64,000 nt of DNA from Cyanobacteria bacterium CYA. GTDB lineage: Bacteria > Planctomycetota > Phycisphaerae > Phycisphaerales > UBA1924. The translations under genes were made by a program, and so were the position numbers. Location of the stretch: contig RHKP01000016.1 in the NCBI GenBank assembly GCA_008363215.1, positions 1 to 64,000 on the forward strand, read 5' to 3'. The notes beneath the pieces were generated by a model. The model ran no database searches and was not told the origin of the DNA. It saw nothing but the letters and a program-made list of their open reading frames with translations. Of the stretch, positions 7,565 to 15,272 are shown piece after piece; within the stretch, counting starts at the first letter, position 1, and each line of letters starts with the position of its first letter.

Positions 7565-10500
7565 TCAGTCGTTGGCCCAGCGCGTTCTGCCCAGAGGGTC
7601 GACCGTCAGCTTCCGCGCACCTAGCCTCTGCATCTTCGACGCCGAGCAGTACAGATTGTCCGCAACGATTTCGCCTGCGGGGCGAGCATCCGTATGCGTC
7701 TTGTAGTCGACCCGACCAGAGGCATCCATCTTCCTCACAGTGCAGAGCACGCGGCCGCCGTTCCCATCCGGGTCGTTCATCTCGAACATCTCGCCGATGC
7801 AAAGACTGAACAGGAAGCGAGCCTCCGGCTTGTCCGGATGCTGGCCAGCCACGGGCGGCAACCTCAGGCCGCGCACTCTCCGCGCGGCATCGATCATCGG
7901 GGTCACCACGGCTTCCCATCGCTCACCCGTCGGCGTCGGGACGGCAAAGTACGCGATGGAGTGGTTGTTGCCCGGCTTGACGTACTGGTCCCGCCGCCGC
8001 TCGGAAACGCGCCGGATCGTCCGGGAGTTCTCCAACATGCGCACCCGCTTGATCGGAACGCCTGTATTGGGCTGCCCCTCCTTCGGCTCCTTGTTGGCCC
8101 TATTCGGCATTCGTGGCGTGTTTGCGCCTTCGAAGCAGCCCTTCGGAAACGCCCCCTTCTCCGGATCGCCCCCCATGCGCCGCACATGTTCGGCTAGAAT
8201 TGCACGGATGGTCGAGTCACGCACCTTCTCCAGGTGGCCCGCGTTCTTGATATCGCTGACTGGTTTGCGGCGGACAAACGTCTCCTTGTCCTCAATCCAG
8301 CCCTTTGCATGCGGCCGGGCCGCGGTGTCCACGCCGTCCGGGCCACATTCGAGCCGCTGTGTGCGTCCATAGAACGTATCCTCGTGCAGGGCACCGCTGA
8401 GTTTCCGCTGCACACGATAGGAGACGTTGATCCGCTTCACGGCCGCGTCAAGGTCTTCGCGAAGCGTGGGCCACGGCGGAGCCACCTGCTTGCCCCGGCC
8501 ATCCGCCAGCGCCTTGAGCCGCGAGCGACTGGTCAGGGCGATGACGGCGGCATCCACCGCGTGGTGGCGATGGTCCGCCCGGTTCTTTTCACCCGTTTCG
8601 CCGAGGATGTTGTTGAGCCCCCACGCACGGCGAAGTTCGGCGGTCATGCCACCGCGGGGTGTGACCAGGTCGCACCCGAGCTGCGCCAGATATTGAAAGA
8701 CAAGCCGGCTGATGTAGGCCGTGTCCGTCAACTGCCGTGCTACGAAGTCATCGAGCATGATGTTCTTCTGAAGGAAGCGGTCCCGCTTCGGATAGGGCAA
8801 CTTCGCCGCCTTCACGAAGCCGAGCACGCTGGCAAAACGCTCCGGGTCACTCTCCAACCACTCGGCGGGTGTGCGATCGGCCTTTTCGGCATTGGCTTCG
8901 CGGAAGCACACGACCTTGTTCATCATGCTGTCGTCGAGGCTGCGCCAGCGCGGCAGAATGTGGTCCACATCGACCTGCGCATCATCGAAGAGCTGCGCAA
9001 GGCCGATCTGCCGGCCCGTGTACACACAGAGGCCGCCCTGCTCCTGCCACAGCAGATAACGCCGAACCAGCCTCTCGCGGGGCGCAAGGCCATGCTGCTC
9101 GATCACCGCCCGCGCTTCGTCGCGTGCGGCTTCGCGAGCTCTTTGATCGCGCTGCGCCTTGGCACGCTCCCCAAAGGACTTTACGGAATCTCGGGCGAGT
9201 TCAATATGAATGGCGGTTGGCCGACCGTATTCCCGCACGATCGCATTGACGACACGTCGCACCTCCACGAGCGCTTGGCGCACAATTGGATTCGCGATGT
9301 CCGGCGACGGACCAAGCTCGGTCCGCTGGCCCGGGACACGCTCGTCTGGCCGCAGGAATCCAGCCGCGTGGATCGCCGAGTCCGTCGGGTCGTTGGCCAT
9401 GAGCAAGAGACCGCGCTCAAGGTGCGGGAGCAGACGTTCGGCGGCCTCGATCGAATACGAGGCCCGCCCCTGCGGAAGGCGCGCCGTGGCCCACAGCGCC
9501 GCATCCGCCTGCTTTCCGGTCAGGCCAAGCCGCTCCAACTTCACCTTCGCCAGCGCGTCGACGTCCACATTGAGGAGGACGTGGATAACCTCGTTCTTGA
9601 TGCCCTCGTCGAACTTGTCCCAGTCCTTCCCCAGCACGGCTTTGCCACGCATGATGTAGTCGGTTTCATGCCCCTTGAGCTTCTTGCGGTCCCCGCGTTC
9701 AAGGTTGAACTGCACGCCGTCGCCGAAATCGAGCAGTTCGCGCATCTTGTCAAACGTGAGCTCTTTGGACCCGGCGAGTTCGGCGAGCAGCTTTCTACGT
9801 TCCGCGTCGGTGAGTTTGCGACGCTCGCCCGTCCCCATGTCGGTCAGGCGGAGGTTGTTGACTTCCTCGAGCATCCGGAGGCTTTGCGCACGCCGATCCG
9901 CCCGCTCACAGCGCTTCCTCTGCGGAATCAACTCGCACCGTCCGACGATCGACTTGGGCCAGTACATGCGCCTTTGTCCGAAGATCAGACCCTGGTGCAT
10001 CCAGACGTCGTCAGACTCGGCGTTGTCCAGCAACGTACGAAGATCTTCCGTAAGCATGTCGGGATGATGCTGCCGCTGGGCGTTCCAAATCAGGTCGAAC
10101 TCTTCGCGGTACATCGAGCGGCGGGTTCGGCTTCCACGGACGGGGCGATCGGCACCCGGGTCGAAGGCCGCCAAGCGGCGGTGCTGGTACTCCCCAAGCG
10201 TGCGACAGCCAGAGTCCTTGATCTCCTGTTCAAAGGTGTCGATGGCCTCGACCAGTTTGCTGTCAGACTTGCCCTCCTTACGGTTCGATTGGAACCCCCG
10301 GCGCCGAGCCAGGTGCAACAAGACGCGGCCAAGCTCGTGCGCCGTCAGCGGTTGATCGAGCGCACGGCATCTCAGTTCAATCGGGTCGCGTGAGAGCAGG
10401 CTCTGCAGGTCAGCCTCACCGCTCGGGAGCAAGCCGCGCTGCTGAAGAGCCAGACGCAGCCGGCGCTTTCTCAGCCGACGCCGGGCGATCTGTCGCCTCA

Positions 10501-10693
10501 TCCCCCGGGCGGTTCGCCGGGTCTGGCTCTTCGACTTCTCTCCGCCCGTCTGGTCGCGATCGACGCCCTCAGGGAAGATCCGGACTCCGGTGGCCACGAT
10601 TCGACCTGAATCGGAATCAATCAATGCCCATCCGATCGACTGGGATCCCACGTCCAGACCCAGGACCAGGCCTTCTGACTTCTGTTGTGTCAT
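7565..10693 (-). CDS. cas9: CRISPR-associated endonuclease Cas9, type II-C, 1042 aa
   Basis: RNA-guided double-strand DNA nuclease. Motifs in order: RuvC-I LGLDVGSQSIGWAL with Asp14; arginine-rich bridge helix about 59-80 (RRTARGMRRQIARRRLRKRR); alpha-helical recognition lobe about 85-480; RuvC-II AIHIELARD with Glu498; HNH VDVDHILPRW with His578, Asn592 and Asn601; RuvC-III HRHHAVDAAVIAL with His711 and Asp714; PAM-interacting region about 750-1042. At 1042 aa it is in the compact II-C range (Neisseria 1082, Campylobacter 984). The ATG at 10693 is chosen because the RuvC-I motif follows within 14 residues; the frame stays open further upstream, but that stretch crosses the tracrRNA locus. 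No csn2 or cas4 is present. Confidence 0.97.
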   Translation of the reverse strand: MTQQKSEGLVLGLDVGSQSIGWALIDSDSGRIVATGVRIFPEGVDRDQTGGEKSKSQTRRTARGMRRQIARRRLRKRRLRLALQQRGLLPSGEADLQSLLSRDPIELRCRALDQPLTAHELGRVLLHLARRRGFQSNRKEGKSDSKLVEAIDTFEQEIKDSGCRTLGEYQHRRLAAFDPGADRPVRGSRTRRSMYREEFDLIWNAQRQHHPDMLTEDLRTLLDNAESDDVWMHQGLIFGQRRMYWPKSIVGRCELIPQRKRCERADRRAQSLRMLEEVNNLRLTDMGTGERRKLTDAERRKLLAELAGSKELTFDKMRELLDFGDGVQFNLERGDRKKLKGHETDYIMRGKAVLGKDWDKFDEGIKNEVIHVLLNVDVDALAKVKLERLGLTGKQADAALWATARLPQGRASYSIEAAERLLPHLERGLLLMANDPTDSAIHAAGFLRPDERVPGQRTELGPSPDIANPIVRQALVEVRRVVNAIVREYGRPTAIHIELARDSVKSFGERAKAQRDQRAREAARDEARAVIEQHGLAPRERLVRRYLLWQEQGGLCVYTGRQIGLAQLFDDAQVDVDHILPRWRSLDDSMMNKVVCFREANAEKADRTPAEWLESDPERFASVLGFVKAAKLPYPKRDRFLQKNIMLDDFVARQLTDTAYISRLVFQYLAQLGCDLVTPRGGMTAELRRAWGLNNILGETGEKNRADHRHHAVDAAVIALTSRSRLKALADGRGKQVAPPWPTLREDLDAAVKRINVSYRVQRKLSGALHEDTFYGRTQRLECGPDGVDTAARPHAKGWIEDKETFVRRKPVSDIKNAGHLEKVRDSTIRAILAEHVRRMGGDPEKGAFPKGCFEGANTPRMPNRANKEPKEGQPNTGVPIKRVRMLENSRTIRRVSERRRDQYVKPGNNHSIAYFAVPTPTGERWEAVVTPMIDAARRVRGLRLPPVAGQHPDKPEARFLFSLCIGEMFEMNDPDGNGGRVLCTVRKMDASGRVDYKTHTDARPAGEIVADNLYCSASKMQRLGARKLTVDPLGRTRWAND

Positions 10694-10701
10694 AGACCGG
10701 T

Positions 10702-10752
10702 ATGATGACGGATTTCGGGCGGCTTGACAAGCACCGTATGAGTCGCCATACT
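10702..10752. promoter_or_regulatory. divergent promoters for tracrRNA (+) and cas9 (-)
   Basis: Plus strand: TTGACA (10724-10729), 17-base spacer, CATACT (10747-10752). This is near consensus and would start transcription about 10758-10760, at the anti-repeat. Minus strand: TTGTCA (complement of 10725-10730), 17-base spacer, CATCAT (complement of 10702-10707), ending 8 bases before the cas9 ATG. The two -35 boxes overlap inside the palindrome GCTTGACAAGC. The tracrRNA promoter is well supported; the cas9 one is weaker. Confidence 0.65.
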
Positions 10753-10756
10753 GGGA

Positions 10757-10872
10757 GTGTGTATCTGATCCTGGCCCGCGAGTCTTTCGGCAACAAGAAG
10801 AAGGATTCGAAGGCCACGCTCTACGGAGCGACCGGCCGCAATGCGAAAGCAGGGCGGCCGATTTCTGGTTTT
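10757..10872 (+). ncRNA. tracrRNA of the type II-C system
   Basis: Trans-activating RNA that pairs with the crRNA repeat and binds Cas9. Its 5' part (10757-10794) is an anti-repeat: GTGT..ATCTGATCCTG matches the reverse complement of the repeat's 3' half. Further on, GAG and finally GCAAC pair with CTC and with the repeat's GTTGC start, separated by a small mismatch bulge. Downstream are a 5-bp hairpin CGCTC-TACG-GAGCG (10817-10830) and a 7-bp hairpin CGGCCGC/GCGGCCG (10833-10860), then ATTTCTGGTTTT, a likely terminator. Start and end are predicted, not measured. It is divergent from cas9, with 63 bases between them. Confidence 0.9.
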
Positions 10873-11220
10873 GGAGCGCTTCAACCGGGCTGGCCCGGCT
10901 CGCGGATGTGGGGCTGGGCCGCACGACGGGGCTGCTGTGCTTCTTTCCCCGGAGTCGGACCCCGGACCGGCTCGCTCGCTGGCGCTGCGGGCTGGGGAAG
11001 CCCTCCAGCCGGGCCTGGATCTCTCGCTCCGCCCCCGCATCGCCCCTCCCCCACCTCGCCGCTTGGCCACCTGGCCGGAAGGCCAGATTTCCAGAGAACA
11101 GAGGGCCAGAGAGGCCGGGGCCCGGGGGACCGGATGCGGAATCTGGATCTTTGGCCGTTTGCCATCTGGCTATGTGCCCGGGTCTCCCCGGGGGCGCAAC
11201 TTTCGCCGAAGAGGTGCCGC
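10873..11220. other. non-coding stretch between tracrRNA and direct repeats
   Basis: No gene can be supported here. The DNA is rich in GGCC, CCGGA and CCAGA words that form several short inverted repeats (for example GGCCACCTGGCC and GGCCGGGGCCC). Frames open in several phases but give low-complexity Arg/Pro/Gly translations without start signals. Confidence 0.5.
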
Positions 11221-11364
11221 CGCGCGCACCATCCATTTTCAAAGCACCACGGCCCAAAAAGCGTGCGGGAAAACTCCAAGCGCAAGCCGCGCGCACCATC
11301 CATTTTCAAAGCACCACAAACTCCAAGCGCAAGCCGCGCGCACCATCCATTTTCAAAGCACCAC
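11221..11364. repeat. direct repeats, two identical 45-bp units and one partial
   Basis: Units at 11273-11317 and 11320-11364 are identical over 45 bp; a third copy at 11221-11250 keeps the last 30 bp. The core is CACCATCCATTTTCAAAGC, and copies one and three are both followed by GGCCC. The core is much more AT-rich than its surroundings. On the minus strand each unit contains a short open frame (KMDGARGLRLEF). It could be a small dispersed repeat family or a transfer scar next to the CRISPR locus; no other copy occurs in this window. Confidence 0.85.
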
Positions 11365-11491
11365 GGCCCGCTCCGGCCGATGACCCGGCCGTTCCAAAGT
11401 GTGCAACACGCCGCCGGATGCAACAACAACTCCGACGGCCGATACAACAACGAATGGCGGCCCGTGCGAGCGCCGGAAAGGACTGTAAGAC

Positions 11492-12175
11492 ATGGCTTCC
11501 GTCGTTCCGAACACCCGGCAGGAACTGATCGCCTGGTACGCTCAGCGCGCCGCCTCGTGGGCCAGCAACGCGGCCAACATCGGCCTGGACACCTCGCAGG
11601 TCACGGCATTGGCGACATTGATCAATGCCGCACAAACCACCGAATCGGCCGCATTTACAGCACGTGTCGCCAGCCGCAACGCCACCGTCAATTACCACAC
11701 CAACGCCGACATCCTGAAGGAGTTTGGCGCGGGGCTGGTCAAGACCATCAAGGCGTACGCCGAAGCCACCGACAGCAACATCGTCTACTCGCTCGCGTCG
11801 ATCCCGCCGCCGAGCAAGCCCGGCCCGCTGGGCGCGCCCGAGACGCCGACCAATGTCCGCGCGTCGCTCAATAACAACGGGCACATCGAGGTGAAGTGGG
11901 ACGGCAGCCGCGCGGGCGGAACCTCATTCCGCATCGAACGCAACACCTTCCCCATCGACGGGGCCGCCAGCAACTGGCAACTCATCGACGTCGTCGAAGA
12001 GCGCTCTTTCATGGACGGCCACGTGCCGCAGGGGCTGGCCATGGCGCTCTATCGCGTCATCGCCCAGCGCAGCGGCGGCGTCTCGGTGGCCAGCGAGCCC
12101 GGCCAGGTCATCTTCGGCACCGGCTCGAACGCCAATTCCTCCTCAGGCAGCGGCGGACTGAGTCTGGCGGCGTAG
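11492..12175 (+). CDS. hypothetical protein with a fibronectin type III-like domain
   Basis: I do not recognise the whole protein (227 aa). The N-terminal ~110 residues are helical (RQELIAWYAQRAASWASNAANIG, then ATLINAAQTTESAAF). The C-terminal half looks like one fibronectin type III domain: ETPTNVRASLNNNGHIEVKWDGSRAGGTSFRIERN and a final strand with VIAQRSGGVSVASEPGQVIFG. It ends in a Ser/Gly tail. There is no signal peptide. GGAAAGGAC lies before the ATG as a Shine-Dalgarno candidate. A strong terminator follows, so it is probably a single-gene unit. A structural or adhesion role is possible but not shown. Confidence 0.7.
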   Translation: MASVVPNTRQELIAWYAQRAASWASNAANIGLDTSQVTALATLINAAQTTESAAFTARVASRNATVNYHTNADILKEFGAGLVKTIKAYAEATDSNIVYSLASIPPPSKPGPLGAPETPTNVRASLNNNGHIEVKWDGSRAGGTSFRIERNTFPIDGAASNWQLIDVVEERSFMDGHVPQGLAMALYRVIAQRSGGVSVASEPGQVIFGTGSNANSSSGSGGLSLAA

Positions 12176-12203
12176 GAACAGCAGCAACGCAGCAGAACCG
12201 CAG

Positions 12204-12232
12204 AGGGGCTCCGCTTCGGCGGCGCCCTTTTT
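12204..12232 (+). terminator. intrinsic terminator
   Basis: GGGGCTCCGC and GCGGCGCCC pair in 9 of 10 positions around a TTCG tetraloop and are followed by TTTTT. It ends the fibronectin-like gene. Confidence 0.8.
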
Positions 12233-12236
12233 CGTT

Positions 12237-12281
12237 GCAAAGGGCCGGATGGCAAAGGGCCGGATGGCAGCGGGCCGGATG
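12237..12281 (+). repeat. three 15-bp tandem repeats
   Basis: GCAAAGGGCCGGATG occurs twice exactly and once as GCAGCGGGCCGGATG, directly after the terminator. The period is five codons. No gene covers it. Confidence 0.8.
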
Positions 12282-12437
12282 GCCGGAGCGAGCGTCCGGG
12301 TCGGGGCATGGGCAGGAGAGAAGCGGCAGACGGGAATCGGGAATCAATCGCCGGATCCGAGACTCGGTTCGGCGGCCTCTGCATGGCTCTGCCGCCTCGG
12401 CCTGCCGCATTGCCCCGCCCACCGATGGCCCGCCCGA

Positions 12438-12443
12438 TACACT
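12438..12443 (+). promoter_or_regulatory. -10 element before the threonine dehydratase-like gene
   Basis: TACACT inside the 8-mer GATACACT, five bases before the ATG at 12449. The same 8-mer ends every CRISPR repeat. The short distance suggests a leaderless transcript. Confidence 0.5.
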
Positions 12444-12448
12444 CGGGC

Positions 12449-13486
12449 ATGCCCGACGAGATCCATGCCGAGCACGCCCTGCCCGACATGTCGCTGGCCG
12501 GCGCGGTGAGCATCGCCGACATTCGCGCCGCCGCCGGGCGGATCGCGGGGATCGCGCATCGCACGCCGCTGCATCACTCGCGCCGGCTCGATGGGCTGGT
12601 CGGGTGCCGGACGCTGCTCAAGTGCGAGAACTTCCAGCGCGTCGGTGCGTTCAAGTTTCGCGGGGCGTACAACGCGGTCCGGCAGTTGGCGTCTGAAGCC
12701 CGAGGAGTTCTCACCTATTCCTCCGGCAATCACGCCCAGGCGATCGCGCTGGCCGGCGCCGAACTCGGTCGGCGGGCGGTGATCGTCATGCCGAGCAACG
12801 CGCCGGCCATCAAGCGGGCCGCGACCGAGGCGTATCTGGAGCAAGCCGCCGCGGGCAGCGGCGTGGTGGAGTACGACCCGGCCTCCGGATCGCGCGAGGA
12901 GATCGGTCGGACGATCGCGGCCGAGGAAGGGCTGAGCGTCATCCCGCCCTATGACCATCCGCACGTGATCGCCGGGCAGGGGACGGTCGGGCTGGAGTTG
13001 ATCGAGCAGGCGGGCGAACTCGATGCGGTGTTCGTGCCCTGCGGCGGCGGCGGGCTGCTGTCGGGCGTGTCGATCGCGGTGAAGGCGCTCGCGCCCGGCT
13101 GCTGCGTGATCGGCGTCGAGCCCGAACTCGGCGACGACGCGACGCGGTCGTTCCGCACGCGGCGGCTCTGCACGGTGCACAACCCCCCCACCATCGCCGA
13201 CGGGGCGCGGACGCCGTACCTGGGTCGGTACACGTTCCCGATGGTGCTGAGCAACGTTGACCAGATGATGACCGTGAGCGATGCCGAACTGGCGTCGGCC
13301 GCGCTGCTGCTGATCGAGCGGCTCAAACTGGTCGTCGAGCCGACGGGGGCGCTGGGGCTGGCCGGACTGATCAGGCAGACCCGGGAGGGCAAGGTCGATT
13401 TCCGCCGGGTCGGCGTGGTCATCAGCGGCGGAAACCTTGACCCCGGGGCGGTCGCCGAACTGCTGCGGCTGCGTGATGCCGGCTGA
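12449..13486 (+). CDS. threonine dehydratase / serine racemase-like PLP enzyme
   Basis: Fold-type II pyridoxal-phosphate enzyme that removes water and ammonia from Thr or Ser, or racemises Ser. The PLP lysine lies in FQRVGAFKFRGAYNAV, the substrate loop is SSGNHAQAIALA, and the phosphate-binding glycine loop is PCGGGGLLSG. The length from this ATG is 345 aa, like catabolic threonine dehydratases without the C-terminal ACT regulatory domain. The ATG at 12449 follows GATACACT by five bases; an internal Met 13 residues later is an alternative. Biosynthetic IlvA is less likely because the regulatory domain is missing. Substrate choice cannot be decided from sequence alone. Confidence 0.85.
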   Translation: MPDEIHAEHALPDMSLAGAVSIADIRAAAGRIAGIAHRTPLHHSRRLDGLVGCRTLLKCENFQRVGAFKFRGAYNAVRQLASEARGVLTYSSGNHAQAIALAGAELGRRAVIVMPSNAPAIKRAATEAYLEQAAAGSGVVEYDPASGSREEIGRTIAAEEGLSVIPPYDHPHVIAGQGTVGLELIEQAGELDAVFVPCGGGGLLSGVSIAVKALAPGCCVIGVEPELGDDATRSFRTRRLCTVHNPPTIADGARTPYLGRYTFPMVLSNVDQMMTVSDAELASAALLLIERLKLVVEPTGALGLAGLIRQTREGKVDFRRVGVVISGGNLDPGAVAELLRLRDAG

Positions 13487-13506
13487 ATCGGCGCGTGGGA
13501 AACGCA

Positions 13507-13512
13507 TACGAT
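13507..13512 (+). promoter_or_regulatory. -10 element before lpxA
   Basis: TACGAT, six bases (TGCCCC) before the lpxA ATG at 13519. The same TACGATTGCCCC string precedes infA at 38094. This suggests a leaderless start. Confidence 0.5.
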
Positions 13513-13518
13513 TGCCCC

Positions 13519-14352
13519 ATGACCAGCGTTCATCCTTCGGCCGACGTGGGATCCCAGGTGCAACTGGGAGAGGGCGTGGAAATCGGGCCTCGATGCGAGA
13601 TTGACGGGCCTGTCACGTTGGGAGACGGCGTCCGCGTGCTGGGCAACGTCTATCTGCGCGGGCCGCTGACCATCGGGGCGAACACCATCATCTATCCGTT
13701 CACGTGCATCGGCTTTCCGGGGCAGGACGTGAAGTTCAAGCCCGGCGACCCGACCCCCGGCGTGGTGGTTGGTGAGAACTGCACGCTGCGCGAGCACGTC
13801 ACGATCCACGCGGCCACCAAGCCCGAGCGCCCCACCACCATCGGCAACCGCGTCTTCATGATGGTCAACACCCACGTCGGGCACGACGCGGTGGTGGGCA
13901 ACGATGTGATCATGGTCAATAACTCGTGCCTGGCCGGGCACACGGTGGTGTACGACAAGGTGACCTTGTCCGGCCTTTCCGCCGTGCACCAGTTCTGCCG
14001 GGTCGGGCGGTTCGCGTTCATCGGCGGGGGCGCGGTGGCCAGTTGCGATGTGCCGCCGTTCGCCACGCTGAGCGTTCGCAACATCATCGGGTCGATCAAC
14101 GTCGTGGGCATGCGGCGCCACGGGTTTGACAACGCGGAGATCACCGCGATCCGCCGTGCCTATCGCCTCGGCTTCCACGGCAAGTCGCTGGCCCGCGCGC
14201 CGCTGCTTGAACTGCTCGACGGCATGGCGGCCGACAGCAAGGCCGTCGCCGAACTGGCTGAGTTCGTCCGCACCGCCAAGCGTCCCCTGTGTCGCATGCC
14301 GCGGAAGAGCGTCGACAGCGAAGTCAGCATGGACGCGCTGACGGCTCTGTAA
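13519..14352 (+). CDS. lpxA: acyl-ACP--UDP-N-acetylglucosamine O-acyltransferase LpxA
   Basis: First enzyme of lipid A synthesis; it adds a hydroxyacyl chain to UDP-GlcNAc. The 277-aa protein has a left-handed beta-helix of hexapeptide repeats, starting SVHPSADVGSQVQLGEGVEIGPRCEI and running to about residue 190. It has the catalytic His in the region MMVNTHVGHDAVVGNDV, then the helical C-terminus (GFDNAEITAIRRAYR). This implies a Gram-negative-type outer membrane with lipopolysaccharide. The start is at 13519 because the helix begins at once and a promoter hexamer lies six bases before it. No lpxC, lpxD or fabZ gene is adjacent. Confidence 0.93.
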   Translation: MTSVHPSADVGSQVQLGEGVEIGPRCEIDGPVTLGDGVRVLGNVYLRGPLTIGANTIIYPFTCIGFPGQDVKFKPGDPTPGVVVGENCTLREHVTIHAATKPERPTTIGNRVFMMVNTHVGHDAVVGNDVIMVNNSCLAGHTVVYDKVTLSGLSAVHQFCRVGRFAFIGGGAVASCDVPPFATLSVRNIIGSINVVGMRRHGFDNAEITAIRRAYRLGFHGKSLARAPLLELLDGMAADSKAVAELAEFVRTAKRPLCRMPRKSVDSEVSMDALTAL

Positions 14353-14357
14353 CCACC

Positions 14358-15272
14358 ATGACCTCCGGGGACGCACGTAAGTCAGGTTCGTTCGAAGCCA
14401 TGCCGGAGGACGCCGTCGGTGCGTTGTGCGTGCTGGCCAGCGGATCGCGCGGCAACTGCTCGGTCCTCCTGCTGCCCGACGGCGGGACGCGCCGCGTGGT
14501 GCTCATCGACGCGGGGCTGAGCCCGCGCCGGACCGGCGCCTTGTTGTGCGAACTGGGCATCGAACTGTGGGAGATCGACGCGATCCTGCTCACGCACCTC
14601 GACGCCGACCACGCGCACGTCTCGTGGATGCGGCATCGGCGCGTGCAGGCGCCGATCTACATGCACTCGTCGCATCGCGGGCACGCACAGCGCGTGGGGC
14701 TGTGGTGCGACCGCGTCGAGACCTTCACCGAACCGTTCCGCCTGTTCGACCGCGTGAGCGTGCACCCGCGACTGCTGCACCACGACCAGTTGGGCGTGGT
14801 CGTCTACCGCTTCGAGATCGAGGATGAACAGCGGAGCCGGCGCTGCCGGCTGGGCTTTGCCACCGACGTCGGGCGGCCCAGCGATGACCTGGTCGAGCAC
14901 GTCTTCGACTGCGACGTCCTTGGTATCGAGAGCAACTACTGCCCGAAGATGCAGATGGCCTCGGGGCGGCCTGAGTTTCTCAAACGCCGCATCATGGGCG
15001 GCTCGGGGCACCTGAGCAACGACGAGTGTCTGGCGGTGCTGCGCCGGGCGCAGCCGCGCGAGCACGTGATCTTCCTGCACCTTTCGCAGGAATGCAACGA
15101 TCCGGTGCTGGTCAGCCGCCTGCACCAAGGCTCGACCTATCGCGCCACACTCGCACACCAGCACAGGCCGACGCCGTGGATCTGGCTGACTCCTTCGAGC
15201 GCTGCGCCGGCCGCGCCGCGTTCGCCCGGGCCGTGTGCCGGTCTGCCGCTGTGGACCGGAGCCGATACGTGA
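14358..15272 (+). CDS. MBL-fold metal-dependent hydrolase (YycJ-like)
   Basis: Metallo-beta-lactamase-fold protein of 304 aa. The metal motif THLDADHAH (HxxxDH type) is clear near residue 78, preceded by LASGSRGNCSVLLL, the typical first strands of the YycJ/WalJ exonuclease-like group. Further metal ligands may be His in LSNDEC.. and in FLHLSQECND. The group includes 5'-3' exonucleases and hydrolases of unknown substrate. It starts five bases after the lpxA stop, and its stop overlaps the next GTG by 4 bases, so it is part of an operon with the methyltransferase. The last ~30 residues are Pro/Ala-rich and may be poorly conserved. Confidence 0.8.
   Translation: MTSGDARKSGSFEAMPEDAVGALCVLASGSRGNCSVLLLPDGGTRRVVLIDAGLSPRRTGALLCELGIELWEIDAILLTHLDADHAHVSWMRHRRVQAPIYMHSSHRGHAQRVGLWCDRVETFTEPFRLFDRVSVHPRLLHHDQLGVVVYRFEIEDEQRSRRCRLGFATDVGRPSDDLVEHVFDCDVLGIESNYCPKMQMASGRPEFLKRRIMGGSGHLSNDECLAVLRRAQPREHVIFLHLSQECNDPVLVSRLHQGSTYRATLAHQHRPTPWIWLTPSSAAPAAPRSPGPCAGLPLWTGADT

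Noticed and set aside
8234-10393. A 719-residue plus-strand open frame antisense to cas9
   Set aside because: It mirrors the cas9 coding strand, has no ribosome-binding site, and shows no motif. Long antisense frames are expected at this GC content.
10702-11874. Plus-strand open frame through the tracrRNA and direct repeats
   Set aside because: It overlaps a well-supported RNA gene and has low-complexity composition and no start signal.
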